From Caldilineaceae bacterium (GTDB lineage Bacteria > Chloroflexota > Anaerolineae > Caldilineales > Caldilineaceae): 64,000 nucleotides of DNA. Both the position numbers and the translations under genes were made by a program. Under the pieces are notes generated by a model. That model was not told the DNA's origin, made no database searches, and saw only the letters and a program-made list of their open reading frames with translations. Below, piece after piece: positions 15,556 through 26,164 of the stretch; within the stretch, counting starts at the first letter, position 1; each line of letters begins with the position of its first letter. The stretch covers positions 25,830 to 89,829 of the forward strand of contig JAJEDJ010000007.1 in the NCBI GenBank assembly GCA_022821545.1, written 5' to 3'.

Positions 15556-16845
15556 ATGACGGCGGAACCATCGGTATCGCCGAGCGCTACCGTTGACGAG
15601 ACGACGACCGTTCATTCACAGCCGATGCCCCGCTGGCGTGAACGCCCGGAACGCGCAGCCTGGATCGTCATTCTGCTCTCTTTCTCCCTCTTTCTTGTCC
15701 TGGTGACGGGCATCCCCCTGGCGGTACGCAACCTCTACCATTCAGCCGCCGCGAAACAGTCTCTCCAATTCGAGACCACCTTAGGGACAGTGCTTCTCTA
15801 CCTGCCAAATTCCGATCAACCGATTGCCCTTACAGACAGGCGCGAAGGCATTAGCGAAGGCAGTCGGCTGGAGACGGGCGCGGCGACACAGGGCGTGTTG
15901 GGGCTCCCGGCAGGTGGACAGAGCGATGAACTGATGGGAACAATCCTCCTCTATCCGAACACGACGCTTGAAGTCTTGATGAGCCGGCGTCCCTACTTTG
16001 CCGGCAGCAATGAACCCTATACGTTGCGAATTCGAGTTCAACAGGGACAGGTACGGCTGTTCACGAGGAGCGCATTTGACCGGCCGGTCGTCGTCCAAAT
16101 CGAGACGCCTCAGGGCGAGGCCCAGCTTGAGGAAGGCAACTACGCTTTCTTTGTCAACGCCGAGAGCAGCGAGATTGTGGTGAAACAAGGTGTTGCCAGG
16201 ATCGTTCAGCCGGGACAAGAGCCGGTCGAGATTGAACCAGGTCTGCGCTCTTGGATTCAGGCTGACGGGACGGTATTGCCGGCTGTTGCGGCCGTGCATA
16301 ACCTGCTTCAGGACAGCGCCTTTTCCCGACCTTTGGGAGAGGTGTGGGAAAGCTACACGCCCCCTTACGTCACCGCGGGCACGGTTGAATTCATCGAGAA
16401 GGACGGACGCAAAGCCGCCCGATTTTACTATAAGGGCCCGAACCAGGTACATACCGAGGTTGGGATTCGCCAGGATGTAAAGCAGGACGTGCATAACTAC
16501 GACTCAATGGTCGTCAGGCTGGACGTCAATCTGGACTGGCAGACGCTTGCAGGCGCGGGCGAGCAGAGTTCTGAATTCCCGATACGGGTCGAAATCACCT
16601 ATACGGACGATTTTGGCGTGGAAAGACAGTGGGGCCATGGCTTCTATAACATGGACCCGAGACCGGAATACCCTCTGCACGGCGGCGAAAAGTTCCCGAT
16701 CTTTACCTGGAAGAGCTATGAGTCTAACAATCTCATGGAAGAGTTGGACGCGACCCCGCCGGCCCACATCGAAAGCATCAGGCTCTATGCCAGCGGCTGG
16801 AACTATCTGTCGTTCGCCAGCGACCTGGAACTGATCGTCGAATGA
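15556..16845 (+). CDS. Single-pass membrane protein with FecR-like domain
   Basis: A 429-residue protein with one transmembrane helix at about residues 36-57 (IVILLSFSLFLVLVTGIPL) and a large extracytoplasmic part. Residues of about 70-240 resemble a FecR-type beta domain: YTLRIRVQQGQVRLFTRSAF, then VVQIETPQGEAQLEEGNYAF and SEIVVKQGVARIV. The C-terminal half (NLLQDSAFSRPLGE onward to LIVE) looks like a carbohydrate-binding-type beta sandwich. No sigma factor is nearby, so a FecR signalling role is not supported. It overlaps the GT39-like gene by four bases (ATGA), suggesting joint work at the cell surface. Confidence 0.72.
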   Translation: MTAEPSVSPSATVDETTTVHSQPMPRWRERPERAAWIVILLSFSLFLVLVTGIPLAVRNLYHSAAAKQSLQFETTLGTVLLYLPNSDQPIALTDRREGISEGSRLETGAATQGVLGLPAGGQSDELMGTILLYPNTTLEVLMSRRPYFAGSNEPYTLRIRVQQGQVRLFTRSAFDRPVVVQIETPQGEAQLEEGNYAFFVNAESSEIVVKQGVARIVQPGQEPVEIEPGLRSWIQADGTVLPAVAAVHNLLQDSAFSRPLGEVWESYTPPYVTAGTVEFIEKDGRKAARFYYKGPNQVHTEVGIRQDVKQDVHNYDSMVVRLDVNLDWQTLAGAGEQSSEFPIRVEITYTDDFGVERQWGHGFYNMDPRPEYPLHGGEKFPIFTWKSYESNNLMEELDATPPAHIESIRLYASGWNYLSFASDLELIVE

Positions 16846-18689
16846 CCCGCGGGCAGAGCATGGTCCGGACCGGCTGGCTGGTTGCTTCAGTCAGCCTCTT
16901 TCTTTTTCTGGCCGCATACCAGTTGGGTTTGCCCGGTCTCCATTACGATGAAGCCAAGGAAGCCGGCGTCAACGCGATCGAGTTGCTCCAGCAAGCGCCG
17001 GTCACAGCGTTCCGCGACGCGACTGTAACTCTCTTCGGCCTGAATCTTCCCTTGATGGCGCAGGACTACATCGGCGCGGTGAACGTCTATTTGGCCATGC
17101 CGTTTCTGGCGGTGACCGGCATCGGCGTGCCCAATCTGCGCCTTCTGCCGCTGACTTTGGCAGTTCTCGGACTGCTTGCGCTGGAACGATCCGTATCTGA
17201 ATGGTTGGCCCTCAGCGACCGCAGCGCCGTTCCGGTTGCTCCCGTTGCCCCTGCCGCCCTCGCGTGCCTGACTCTGCTGGCCGCCGCACCCAGTTTTATA
17301 TTCTGGCAGCGGCAGGGAATCTTCGTAACGAATGCCACGATTCCCTTTACCTTCGCCTGTATCTGGCAGGCGCTTCGCTGGTTGCGCCTCGGGCAGGGCC
17401 GCGCTCTGATTCTTTCGGCTTTGTGCGGCGGACTGGCAGTCTATGCAAAACTGCTGGCAGCGTGGATAATCCTGCCTTTCGGCCTGATGTGCGCTGTATG
17501 GCGGCTTTGGCAGTGGAGCAGGTCGGCTCTACGCGCAGATGAAGAGAAAGGCAGGGGGAGTTCGCTGGCAAAGCCGCCGCCATACGGCCACACGAGACTG
17601 CGTCATGTTCGTCCTCTTGCCTTGCCGCTCACAGCTGCGCTCGCTTTCGCGTTGCCCCTGATCCCCCTCCTTCTGTTTAACGTCAAGACCGGAGGAACGC
17701 TGACGACGATAACGGAGAGTCTAGGCAGCAGCTACTATGGCGTGAACAATGCCGCCATCTGGACGAACGCGACGGTACGCTGGCAGCAGTTGCTGCAGAC
17801 GTTGCGCGGCGACCATCTCTGGTACCTGGGCGCGGTCGAACAGAACGCGCTTGCACCGTGGCTGGCGCTGGCGCTGCCGGCGGCCGCTCTGTCACGGCCG
17901 CATGGCCGCCGTGTTGCCGGTCCGCCGCTTCTGTTGCTGGCGGCCGCAGTCGCGGCCAGTCTGTTCACTGTCAGCGATCTGTTCGTGACCCACTATGCGC
18001 TGCTTCATCCCCTGGCAGTCGCCGTAATGGGCGCAGGTCTGCACGTACTTTGGCGATCATGCGGGTCGCGAGGCGGCCCGGCGGCCAGGAAGAGGACAGA
18101 CGCCGGCGTCGAAAGCCCCTGGCCGCGCCGGGGGCCCGCCGGGTGGGCGTGGGAACGGTTACGCGCACTGGCTGCGCGCGACTTGCTAAGACCGCCTTTC
18201 GGACGTGCGTCCTTACTCCAGGTCATGCTTGCGCTTCTCGTGTTGGGTTGTGTGCTGCTCGACCTGCGGGCTACGGCCGCCTATCACAGCGCGCTGACGC
18301 GCAGCGGGGGGTTGGTGGACCATTCAGACGCTTCCTACCATCTTGCCTATGACCTGCGCTACGGAAGCATGGGCGCCCCAGTGGTTTTGGACTGGGGGAT
18401 GGAGGCGCCGGTCCGTTTTCTGAGCGAGGGGAGCGTCAGGCCGATAGAGGTATTCGGCTACAGTTCGCTGTCGGAGCCGGACGATGCGTTCTTCCAGCGC
18501 ATTGAGCCGTTTTTGGGGAATGCCGATAACGTATACCTCTTGCGGGCTCCGGGAAACGAGCTCTTCCGAGGGAGGCGTGAAATCTTTGAGCGAATGGTCC
18601 ATGAGAGGGGCGGCCGGCTGGAGCGTGAAAAGGTCTATACGCAGAAGGACGGTACACCTTTATACGAGCTCTGGCGGGTGAAATACTGA
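16842..18689 (+). CDS. GT39/ArnT-like polytopic glycosyltransferase
   Basis: A 615-residue membrane protein with about ten hydrophobic helices, of the type that transfers a sugar from a lipid-phosphate donor outside the membrane. Near the N-terminus the first loop carries GLPGLHYDEAKEAGVNA, an Asp-Glu placed as in the catalytic loop of PMT/ArnT enzymes. FIFWQRQGIFVTNATIPFTF follows. Two loops (about residues 230-255 and 405-440) are rich in Arg, Gly and Pro, not family-like, and look like lineage insertions. The soluble C-terminal domain ends in DGTPLYELWRVKY. Acceptor and donor are unknown. Confidence 0.75.
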   Translation: MTRGQSMVRTGWLVASVSLFLFLAAYQLGLPGLHYDEAKEAGVNAIELLQQAPVTAFRDATVTLFGLNLPLMAQDYIGAVNVYLAMPFLAVTGIGVPNLRLLPLTLAVLGLLALERSVSEWLALSDRSAVPVAPVAPAALACLTLLAAAPSFIFWQRQGIFVTNATIPFTFACIWQALRWLRLGQGRALILSALCGGLAVYAKLLAAWIILPFGLMCAVWRLWQWSRSALRADEEKGRGSSLAKPPPYGHTRLRHVRPLALPLTAALAFALPLIPLLLFNVKTGGTLTTITESLGSSYYGVNNAAIWTNATVRWQQLLQTLRGDHLWYLGAVEQNALAPWLALALPAAALSRPHGRRVAGPPLLLLAAAVAASLFTVSDLFVTHYALLHPLAVAVMGAGLHVLWRSCGSRGGPAARKRTDAGVESPWPRRGPAGWAWERLRALAARDLLRPPFGRASLLQVMLALLVLGCVLLDLRATAAYHSALTRSGGLVDHSDASYHLAYDLRYGSMGAPVVLDWGMEAPVRFLSEGSVRPIEVFGYSSLSEPDDAFFQRIEPFLGNADNVYLLRAPGNELFRGRREIFERMVHERGGRLEREKVYTQKDGTPLYELWRVKY

Positions 18690-18749
18690 TGCCGGTCGAG
18701 TCGCTTAGCTTTTCCGGCCCGGTTGAGCATATCGGATATAGCTGATAGA

Positions 18750-19820
18750 ATGTGGACACGTCAGGGAGTAGTCGTTCACAGACAAAAAATGTACAGCCGA
18801 GTTCCGTCCGAAGTAAACCAGAGCAGCACTGACTCCGCACCGACCCAGCAGGCTCGAATCCGACCAAAAGGTGTCGGACAGTTGCGAGTGATCGCCCAGA
18901 TGGGGCGGATGCGGGCGATACCTGCACTGCTTACGCCGGTCCTGTGGGGAGCGTCCACGGCTCGCTGGCAATCTGAGACGATCAGCATCTGGTGGGCGGG
19001 CGTGTTGGTGCTGACCTACGGCGCACTGGCACTGGCCTGCAACTATTTCGGCGCCTATGTGGACTACATGCGCCATACACGCGCCGAAGGTCAGAACTCG
19101 ACGGCGGCGAACTTGCGGAACTCTATGCGGCCGTCGCCGGTTGGGGCCTTCGATGGCTTTGACTGGATGCAGCAGGGCCTGTTGCGTCCGGGGACGTTTC
19201 TCAGTCTTGGCCTGATGTCAGCGACGATCTACGCACTGGCGGCGTTGTGGCTGGGAATCTTCGTCGGATGGCCCGTCTGGTTCTTTACACTGATCAGCGG
19301 GCTGATGTGCAGTGTTCCGCAGTGGCCGGTCGTCCGCTTCGCCCGCAGATTCTGGTGGCTCGGCGACCTGGCCTACTGGTTGGGATTGGGCGTCTTCCCT
19401 TTGCTGGCAACCTACTTTGTTCTGACCGGTACGATCACTCGCCTCGTCCTGTTGATCGCCTTCGCTCCGGCGACTTTCGCCTGGCTGGCCTATCAGTCCT
19501 ACAGTTTCTATAGCTGGCGCCGAGACTGGCGCCTTCGCCGACGCACTCTGGCGGTGGTATTCGGGCCCGAACGAGGCCTGGACATCGCCGCGATCGTCGC
19601 AATTGCCGGGTTTATCGCCCTGATTCTATTGATGGCAACGGGTGCCGTGCCGGTCTGGACAATTCTCGTACTTGGCGCATTCCCTCTATTCCTGCGGGCA
19701 TTCACCAGGGCGCGTGAATGGCCATTCTCCCGGCAGGCCGGCATCGGGACTGTAGAAAACGCTATCAACGCGGCGGTACTGGCTGGGTTGTTGTGGCTTG
19801 TGCCTTTGTGGCTCATCTGA
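18750..19820 (+). CDS. UbiA/MenA-like integral membrane protein
   Basis: A 356-residue protein from ATG 18750 (an ATG at 18789 is also possible) with about eight hydrophobic helices. The region MRAIPALLTPVLWGASTA, then ALACNYFGAYVDYMRHTRAEG and GLGVFPLLATYFVLTG, recalls UbiA-superfamily prenyltransferases, MenA in particular. However, the first Asp-rich motif is reduced to NYFGAYVDY, and the second is not clear. It may be an enzyme with altered chemistry or a non-catalytic relative. Downstream is a small membrane protein gene in the same direction. The UbiA link is my inference from the pattern. Confidence 0.6.
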   Translation: MWTRQGVVVHRQKMYSRVPSEVNQSSTDSAPTQQARIRPKGVGQLRVIAQMGRMRAIPALLTPVLWGASTARWQSETISIWWAGVLVLTYGALALACNYFGAYVDYMRHTRAEGQNSTAANLRNSMRPSPVGAFDGFDWMQQGLLRPGTFLSLGLMSATIYALAALWLGIFVGWPVWFFTLISGLMCSVPQWPVVRFARRFWWLGDLAYWLGLGVFPLLATYFVLTGTITRLVLLIAFAPATFAWLAYQSYSFYSWRRDWRLRRRTLAVVFGPERGLDIAAIVAIAGFIALILLMATGAVPVWTILVLGAFPLFLRAFTRAREWPFSRQAGIGTVENAINAAVLAGLLWLVPLWLI

Positions 19821-19871
19821 TTGAGGTCCGGCTGTGCCAGCACCCGTCCGAGTATCTTGCGGATTTGATCC

Positions 19872-20396
19872 ATGGCAGAACTGACCCGCAAAGAGTTTTA
19901 TGAGTTAGCCGACCAATGCCGGGAACGGGCGCTGGAGCTGGCCCACTTTGATCAGAACAGGGTCAACCGCCACCAGTGCCGGCGATTCAACATGTGGCTG
20001 GCACGCCTGAAGACCTACGATCAGCTGGCTGCGGGCGTGCAGGACATCAGCGCGGCTCGCCCGATAACCCGATATGACCTGATGGCGGCGGCGGTTGTGC
20101 TCTGGCTTGTATCGATGTTCCTGCTGCGAGAACAGCTGAGTATGGGCGGGAACAGAATTCTGGCATTCAGCATTTGGGGACTGGTTGTGCTTCTTTACTT
20201 TTTGCCGGAATCGCTCTATGCGACGACCGTAGAACTGTTGGAGGCCAAGGTGCTGCGCGTCGTGGAAGCGCTGGAGGAACTGCTGGTCTCGCAGGAGATG
20301 GAGGTCACGGAGGCGGTTTTCTTCAAGATAAAGGAGAATCTCAACACTGCACGTCGTGAACTGCGCCAGCAGATTCACCTTGCCCACCGCCGCTAG
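19872..20396 (+). CDS. Small membrane protein with two helices, unknown function
   Basis: A 174-residue protein I do not recognise. A charged alpha-helical N-terminus (residues 1-65, KEFYELADQCRERALELAHF) is followed by two transmembrane helices (about 70-86 and 95-113), then a long charged helix likely to form a coiled coil (VELLEAKVLRVVEALEELL ... NLNTARRELRQQIHLAHRR). Both soluble parts should be on the same, probably cytoplasmic, side. It lies 51 bases after the UbiA-like gene and converges with trmB. Confidence 0.65.
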   Translation: MAELTRKEFYELADQCRERALELAHFDQNRVNRHQCRRFNMWLARLKTYDQLAAGVQDISAARPITRYDLMAAAVVLWLVSMFLLREQLSMGGNRILAFSIWGLVVLLYFLPESLYATTVELLEAKVLRVVEALEELLVSQEMEVTEAVFFKIKENLNTARRELRQQIHLAHRR

Positions 20397-20519
20397 GGCT
20401 GCAGAACTCTCAGGGAGCGGTTTCTGGAGCGGAAACGGTTCCTTCCTTCAGGTGATCTCCTCTACATCGACGTTACCGGACGGCTAACCGACCACCGTCC
20501 ACCAGGCATTTCGCGTTAA

Positions 20520-21263
20520 TCATTCCCGCCTCAGAAAATAGCAGTTCCATACGGGCAAGCCGTTTTGCCGGCACCAGTTTTCGCGATGCGTGGGGCGATA
20601 GGGCCCGACCCGGTCAGCCAGTTCCGGTCGGTGGTCACGGAAAGCCGGATGACGGGACAGCAGATGGCGCACTAATTCCCCGTACTGTTCTACATCGGTC
20701 TTCAGGTGCAGGTAGCCTCCCGGACGAATTTTGGCCGCCAGCAGGTCGACAAAGGGAGGGGAGAAGAGGCGCTTGACTTTGTGCTGCGCCTTCCACCAGG
20801 GGTCGGGGAAGAGAACGTGAAGCGCGTCGACGCGTTGATCGGGAATCGCCAGCTGCAGGCCCACCCTGGCGTCGTCGTCGCTGAGCCACAGATTCTCCAA
20901 TCGCTGACTCTCCAGGCGGCGGAGCGCCAGGCGGACGGCTTTGGTTCTCACTTCAAAGCCGACGAACCATCGCTCCGGCCTGCGTGCGGCCCGGTCCAGG
21001 AGGAAGTCGCCGCGGCCGAAACCGATCTCGATTTCAAGCGGAATCGGGCCGGCAGTTTGCCGGCGAAAGCGCTCGCCATTGGGCCCACGGCAGTCATCAA
21101 GGGCCAGGGCGCGCACAATGGACCGGCCCAAAGCCCAGGAAGGAAGAATATCAGAATCGGGACGCTGCCGCGGGTCGCCGCCGATAAGGCCCTTGCCGGC
21201 ATGCCAGTCGGCGTAGTGCCGGGCCCTTTGCGCCGGCGTCAACTCCTCCCAGGCGAAGTCCAT
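20520..21263 (-). CDS. trmB: tRNA (guanine-N7-)-methyltransferase
   Basis: A class I SAM-dependent enzyme that makes m7G46 in tRNA. The SAM-binding segment is [17 protein letters not shown], and the family hallmark is [17 protein letters not shown] near residue 170, followed by [15 protein letters not shown] prefer the ATG at 21263 (AGGGA just upstream), giving about 247 residues; the frame is open up to a TTG at 21332. The N-terminal part is less conserved than usual and somewhat long. It converges with the small membrane protein gene; the 123-base spacer has only a weak imperfect hairpin. Confidence 0.88.
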   Translation of the reverse strand: MDFAWEELTPAQRARHYADWHAGKGLIGGDPRQRPDSDILPSWALGRSIVRALALDDCRGPNGERFRRQTAGPIPLEIEIGFGRGDFLLDRAARRPERWFVGFEVRTKAVRLALRRLESQRLENLWLSDDDARVGLQLAIPDQRVDALHVLFPDPWWKAQHKVKRLFSPPFVDLLAAKIRPGGYLHLKTDVEQYGELVRHLLSRHPAFRDHRPELADRVGPYRPTHRENWCRQNGLPVWNCYFLRRE

Positions 21264-21413
21264 CCGTCCCTGCGAAAAAGAGGTTGGACTATAGTCGAGC
21301 TGAGATCTGTTTTCTTCTGTCACCTGGTTCAAGAGATGTGGGAGGTCAGATCAGGACAGGAAAGTCCGCCAACTGTCGCGTACTGAAGGAGACGTCTACA
21401 CAGTCCGTCCTGA

Positions 21414-22757
21414 TCAGCCAAGCTTTCGCTGGATTGTTTCGCGTACGATATCGGCATCGGCAGGCAGGTAGACCGGCGGGTTGGCCAGATCGCTCTCCAC
21501 CTCCGCCAGCGTACCCTCGTGATAGCCGATCTTAAAGGGTGTGAATTTCAGTCCGTGGGCGGTGCTGACAACGATCACCCGCTGATGGCTCTGTACAACT
21601 TCCCGCTGCAGAAGCTTGAACAGGGCAGCCAGCGCGGTACCGGTGTGCGGACAGGTGTACATGCCGGTGGCGTCCGCCATGGCAGCGGCCGCGGCCATCT
21701 CGTGTTCTTCTACCTGCTCGACGATGCCATCGGTCTCTTGAATCGCCTGCACGGCCTTCTCGTAGCTGACGGGATCCCCGATCTGAATGGCGGACGCCAG
21801 GGTCGATTGGGCCTCCACACTTACTTTCCGGCTGAATCCGTTCTGGAAGCTGAGATAAAAAGGGTTCGCCTTGGCGGCCTGGGCCGCGACCAGACGGGGC
21901 AGACGGTCGATTACGCCCAGATCCAACATCAGCTTCAGCCCCTTGTAGACAGCGCTGATATTGCCCAGATTGCCGACGGGAATGATGATCCAGTCCGGTA
22001 CTTCCCAATCGAACTGCTGCACGATTTCGATTCCGACAGTTTTCTGGCCCTCGATGCGCAGGGAGTTCATCGAATTCGCCAGGTAGATGGAGGAGTCGGG
22101 TCTGTCGCCGTCGTGGGTTATTTCACGGATCACGCGCATGCAGCCGTCGAAATCGGTATCGAGGGCCAGCACATTGGCGCCATTGGCGATGGGCTGAATC
22201 AGCTGCGCGGGGCTGACTTTCCCTTCGGGCAGGAAGATGACGGCGGGGATGCCGGCCGCCGCGGCATAGGCGGCCAGGGCGGCGCTGGTATCACCGGTGC
22301 TGGCACAGGCCACGGCCCGGACCGGGACGCCCCGGTCCCGCATCTGCTTGACGACGCTGACGAGAACCGTCATACCCAGGTCCTTAAAGCTGCCTGTGTG
22401 GCTGTTCCCGCACAGCTTCACCCAGAGATCGGAGAGACCTATCTGCCGGCCCAGCCGCTCGGCCCAAAAGAGATTGGAGTTGCCTTCGTACATGCTGACA
22501 ACGTTGTCATCAGCGATGGTGGGCATGATCCACTCTTTCTTGCCCCAGACGCCGCTGCCATAGGGCCACACGGTGGTACCGACGCGACTGTCGAAGAGCC
22601 GCTTCCACTCATCGGCGGACCGCATTCGCAGGGCGCCGATGTCGTGCTCAACCTCCAGTAGACCGCCGCATTTGGGACAGGTATAGATTACTTCATATAT
22701 CGAGTAGGTACCGGCGCAGCCACGAAAGCAGCGAAAACGGGATTCGTACTCGGTCAT
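21414..22757 (-). CDS. thrC: Threonine synthase
   Basis: A PLP enzyme of 447 residues that converts O-phosphohomoserine to threonine. The N-terminus has a rubredoxin-like zinc knuckle (CFRGC ... CPKCGG at about residues 9-31), as in the bacterial/archaeal long form. The PLP lysine is in [10 protein letters not shown], and [20 protein letters not shown] and [17 protein letters not shown] are typical of the fold. The gene is 94 bases after etfA in the same direction and may be read from the same promoter, an unusual company for an amino acid gene. Confidence 0.94.
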   Translation of the reverse strand: MTEYESRFRCFRGCAGTYSIYEVIYTCPKCGGLLEVEHDIGALRMRSADEWKRLFDSRVGTTVWPYGSGVWGKKEWIMPTIADDNVVSMYEGNSNLFWAERLGRQIGLSDLWVKLCGNSHTGSFKDLGMTVLVSVVKQMRDRGVPVRAVACASTGDTSAALAAYAAAAGIPAVIFLPEGKVSPAQLIQPIANGANVLALDTDFDGCMRVIREITHDGDRPDSSIYLANSMNSLRIEGQKTVGIEIVQQFDWEVPDWIIIPVGNLGNISAVYKGLKLMLDLGVIDRLPRLVAAQAAKANPFYLSFQNGFSRKVSVEAQSTLASAIQIGDPVSYEKAVQAIQETDGIVEQVEEHEMAAAAAMADATGMYTCPHTGTALAALFKLLQREVVQSHQRVIVVSTAHGLKFTPFKIGYHEGTLAEVESDLANPPVYLPADADIVRETIQRKLG

Positions 22758-22851
22758 TTCATTTCACCAAGGCGCCGGCGCGCTTTCCCGCACGCCCGGC
22801 AATGCTCTCACGCCCGCCCCACGTTTACGGGGCTGTTGGGACGAGGCGACT

Positions 22852-23832
22852 TCACTTCAGCCTTTTACTGAACTCTGCGGTCAGCGCGGGCACGGTCTTG
22901 AACAGATCATCGACGATGCCGTATTTGGCGCGCTGAAAGATGGGGGCATCCGGATCCTTATTGATTGCGACAATGATTTTGCTGTTGCCCATGCCGGCCA
23001 GGTGTTGGATGGCGCCGGAAATGCCGCAGGCGATGTAGAGGTCCGGCCTGACCGTCTTGCCAGTCTGTCCCACCTGATGCTTATAGGGGATGTAACCGGC
23101 GTCGACCGCGGCCCGGCTGGCGCCGAGGGCTGCGCCCAGGGTACCGGCCAGTTCGCCAACGAGCTCGAAGCCCTTCGGCGGGTCCTCGGCCACGCCGCGC
23201 CCGCCTGAAACGATGATGTGAGCATCGGTCAGGCTGACTTCGCCCGCATCTGCCGCCCGGAACTGGCTAATCTTCTGGCGAATATCATCTTCCTTCGGCT
23301 CAACATTCAGGTTCTCCACTGTACCCGTCGCGTCTCCCGGCGCCGGCAGGGGAAAGGAGCGCGGCCGCACGCTGGCAACGGCCAGTGAACTTTCGAATTG
23401 AATCTCGGCGTGGATATTGCCCGAATAGATAGCGCGGGCGGCGACCAGTCTGCCCTCTTTCACCTTCAGGTCGGTCGCATTGGCGGCGATGCCTGCACGC
23501 CGGCGGCAGGCGACCGTCGCGGCCAGTACGCCGCCGCGAATTGAGGCATTGGTAAGGAATGCGAACGCGGCGGTGCGCTCCACCGCCTGTTCGGCGACGG
23601 CGGCAAAGGGCTGCAAGCGGAAATGTTCCAGGGTGGGAGCGTCTGCGACAAGGACACGATCGGCCCCGTAGGCAAAAGCCTGCTGTGCCGCTTCACCGGT
23701 GTCGCTCCCAATCAGAAGGGCAGCCGCGTCTGCGCCCAGTTCGCCGCCCAGTTCCTTCGCCTTTGCCAGGAGTTCCCAACAGTTGGACACCACCTGTCCG
23801 TCATTCTGTTCAATCCAGACGAGAATCGCCAT
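22852..23832 (-). CDS. etfA: Electron transfer flavoprotein alpha subunit
   Basis: The FAD-binding subunit (326 residues) of the electron carrier that takes electrons from acyl-CoA dehydrogenases. The C-terminal FAD domain is clear: [51 protein letters not shown] and [20 protein letters not shown]. The N-terminal alpha/beta domain starts [14 protein letters not shown]. It follows etfB by 75 bases, and both follow an acyl-CoA dehydrogenase gene, so the three form one electron-transfer unit. Confidence 0.95.
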   Translation of the reverse strand: MAILVWIEQNDGQVVSNCWELLAKAKELGGELGADAAALLIGSDTGEAAQQAFAYGADRVLVADAPTLEHFRLQPFAAVAEQAVERTAAFAFLTNASIRGGVLAATVACRRRAGIAANATDLKVKEGRLVAARAIYSGNIHAEIQFESSLAVASVRPRSFPLPAPGDATGTVENLNVEPKEDDIRQKISQFRAADAGEVSLTDAHIIVSGGRGVAEDPPKGFELVGELAGTLGAALGASRAAVDAGYIPYKHQVGQTGKTVRPDLYIACGISGAIQHLAGMGNSKIIVAINKDPDAPIFQRAKYGIVDDLFKTVPALTAEFSKRLK

Positions 23833-23907
23833 CGTTTTCCCTCTCTCCGAGAGAGCTTTCGAGAGGCGAGCGGGCAGTGATTCCCTTTGCCTCCGATTTG
23901 CATCGCT

Positions 23908-24693
23908 CTAAATGACCTTTTCCGCCATCAGCGCATCGGCCAGTTGGGTTACCTTTTCCTCGACACTGGCGCCGTCGAAGATACGCACTTGTACGTCTTC
24001 CGGCTCCGGCTTATCGAGATCGGTCCAGCGGGTCGTGCTTGAGGGCCGAATCTCCAGGTCGTCACTCCCAAGGGTGGGAATCGTGACGCGGCTGGCCTTG
24101 CGGATACCCATAAAGCTGGGATAGCGCGGCTCGTTGATCTCCTTGGCCACGCTGATCACGACCGGCAGGGGAACTTCAACCGTCTCCTGCCCTCCTTCAA
24201 ATGCCTGCTCTGCGATCAGTTTGCCGTCGACGATATCGACGATTCGGGTTACATTTACCAGCAGGTCCCAACCCAACATGCAGGCAACACCGGCGTAGAT
24301 GACGCTGCTGTTGCCGTCCACGCTCATCTTACCGGCCAAAACGAGCTCCACTTGGTCACCGGTATCGACCATTTTTAGGGTCGCGGCCAGGGCTTCGGCA
24401 GTTGCCCACTCGTCGCCGCCGTCGATAACGCGCTCGTCTACGTGAACAGCGGCATCCACGCCCATCGCCAGCGCGTGCTTCAGCGCATCGGTTTCGCCTT
24501 CGCGGCCCATAGAGATAGCAACCGTTTCGCAGCCGAACCTGTCGGAAAGGTCGATTGCCTCTTCAACGGCAAATTCATCCCAGGGGTTGATAACCATTGT
24601 CGCCTGCAGTTCGCCGGACTGCGCCTCGGCCACAGTTACCTTGGGCAGCTCGGCGGTATCCGGTGTCTGCTTGACTAACACCGCTACGTTCAC
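23908..24693 (-). CDS. etfB: Electron transfer flavoprotein beta subunit
   Basis: The small ETF subunit (261 residues), which binds AMP and docks to dehydrogenases. It starts at GTG 24693 with GGAG upstream and reads NVAVLVKQTPDTAELPKV; later segments are INPWDEFAVEEAIDL, GKMSVDGNSSVIYAGVACML and EINEPRYPSFMGIRKASR with the typical recognition-loop region. It lies between the acyl-CoA dehydrogenase and etfA genes. No ETF-quinone oxidoreductase gene is in the window. Confidence 0.95.
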   Translation of the reverse strand: MNVAVLVKQTPDTAELPKVTVAEAQSGELQATMVINPWDEFAVEEAIDLSDRFGCETVAISMGREGETDALKHALAMGVDAAVHVDERVIDGGDEWATAEALAATLKMVDTGDQVELVLAGKMSVDGNSSVIYAGVACMLGWDLLVNVTRIVDIVDGKLIAEQAFEGGQETVEVPLPVVISVAKEINEPRYPSFMGIRKASRVTIPTLGSDDLEIRPSSTTRWTDLDKPEPEDVQVRIFDGASVEEKVTQLADALMAEKVI

Positions 24694-24777
24694 GCAGCGC
24701 TCCTTTCGTGAGAGACTGTACGCCGCCAGATCAGTTCCGAAAGATGCAGCCTCGGGTCGCGAGGGCCAGATCGCCCT

Positions 24778-25989
24778 TTATTGCCAGGTATCCGGGTCGT
24801 AAGCCGGCATGGGGCAGCGCAACGGGCGGTCCTCGCGCATGCCCAAGGTGTACGCGGCCTGCATCAGCGTGTGGATCTGGCTGGTGCCTTCGTAGATCAC
24901 CGCGCTCTTTGTATTGCGTAGATGGCGTTCCACATTGTACTCATCTGAATAACCGTAGGCTCCATGGACCTGGACGGCGTTGTCGGCGGCCCGGCGTGCG
25001 GCTTCGGTGCAGAACCACTTGGCCATGCTGGTCTCCCGGGTATTGCGTACGCCCTGATTCTTGAGGGTCCCGGCCTTCCAAACCAGCAGTTCGCCGATAT
25101 CAAGGTCCTGCTGCATCTGGGCGATCATCTGCTGGACGAGCTGGTGTTCGGCGATCGGTTTGCCGAACGACTTGCGTTGCAGGGCGTATTTGACCGACTC
25201 GTCGATACAGGCGCGAATGATGCCCACCGAACCGGCCGCGACACCGAAGCGGGCGTTATCGAGGCAGCTCATCGCGATCTTGAAGCCTTCACCTTCTTCC
25301 CCCAGGCGGTGCCCGGCCGGCACGCGCACGTCCTGCATGTTGATCCAGCCGGTATTGCTGGCCCGGACGCCCATCTTGCCTTCAAGCGTGCCGGTGGTAA
25401 GTCCCTGCCAGCCGCGTTCCAGAATGAAGGCGGAGATGCCGCGGGCGCCCTGATCCAGCTGCGTCTTGGCGAAGACGAGGAACCGGTCGGCCACGTCGGC
25501 CAGGGTGATCCACATTTTTTCGCCGGTTAGGATATAGTCTCCGCCCTCACACACGGCGCGAGTCTGGATGCCGGCAACGTCCGAACCGGCGCCAGGCTCG
25601 GTCAGTCCAAAGCAGGCGATGTGGTCTCCGCAAGCAAGGCCCGGCAGAAAGGTCTCCTTCTGCTCATCGGTTCCCCATTGGAATATGGGAAGCGCGTGCA
25701 GCGCGAGATGAACCGCGACCGTCTCGCGTACGGAAGAATCGCCGTATTCCAGCGCTTCGGATACGATGCCCAATGACAGAAAGTCCATTCCGGCGCCGCC
25801 GTAGCAGGCAGGCAGGCAGATACCGAGGAAGCCAAGCTGCGCCATCTTGGGCAGCAGCTCAAAAGGGAAGGTGTGATTTCGGTCGTGTTCCGCAATGATT
25901 GGCATGACCTCATTTCGGGTAAAGTCATATGCCATCTTGCGTACCAGATTGTGCTCTTCCGAATACAACAAGTCGGTTGAAGAGGCCAT
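24778..25989 (-). CDS. Acyl-CoA dehydrogenase
   Basis: An FAD enzyme of 403 residues that oxidises an acyl-CoA to the enoyl-CoA and passes electrons to ETF. FAD/substrate motifs are [17 protein letters not shown] and [17 protein letters not shown]. The catalytic base is the Glu in [10 protein letters not shown] close to the C-terminus, the position used by short/medium-chain enzymes, and [15 protein letters not shown] precedes it. Chain-length specificity cannot be told. It is the first gene of the etf run and has a strong promoter with a structured leader upstream. Confidence 0.94.
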   Translation of the reverse strand: MASSTDLLYSEEHNLVRKMAYDFTRNEVMPIIAEHDRNHTFPFELLPKMAQLGFLGICLPACYGGAGMDFLSLGIVSEALEYGDSSVRETVAVHLALHALPIFQWGTDEQKETFLPGLACGDHIACFGLTEPGAGSDVAGIQTRAVCEGGDYILTGEKMWITLADVADRFLVFAKTQLDQGARGISAFILERGWQGLTTGTLEGKMGVRASNTGWINMQDVRVPAGHRLGEEGEGFKIAMSCLDNARFGVAAGSVGIIRACIDESVKYALQRKSFGKPIAEHQLVQQMIAQMQQDLDIGELLVWKAGTLKNQGVRNTRETSMAKWFCTEAARRAADNAVQVHGAYGYSDEYNVERHLRNTKSAVIYEGTSQIHTLMQAAYTLGMREDRPLRCPMPAYDPDTWQ

Positions 25990-26071
25990 CGAATCGGTCC
26001 TTTCCCGACTGCCGGCGGGCGTGTGTGCAGCGGACCGCGGTGACAGTCAACGATGACGAGTCGAAAAGAAA

Positions 26072-26141
26072 GGCGGAGACGCCTTTGTCTCCGCCGAAGA
26101 AGAGGAACGCTCCTCTTCGGCGCGCCCAACAGCGGCGCGCC
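26072..26141. repeat. Three successive hairpins in the acyl-CoA dehydrogenase leader
   Basis: GGCGGAGAC/GTCTCCGCC with a 6-base loop (26072-26095), GAAGAGGA/TCCTCTTC with loop ACGC (26099-26118) and GGCGCGCC twice, 7 bases apart (26119-26141), follow one another closely. All would be transcribed from the minus-strand promoter at 26165-26192. There is no U-run, so they may act as mRNA stabilisers or as an attenuator. Confidence 0.7.
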
Positions 26142-26164
26142 TGATTCATAGTAATGAGGGGCTC

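Noticed and set aside
15556..16845. FecR anti-sigma signalling pair
   Set aside because: No ECF sigma factor gene is adjacent, and the domain is followed by an unrelated beta-sandwich part.
20397..20519. Bidirectional terminator between the convergent two-helix protein and trmB genes
   Set aside because: Only a weak imperfect hairpin (GGTTTC/GAAAC) without T-run is visible.
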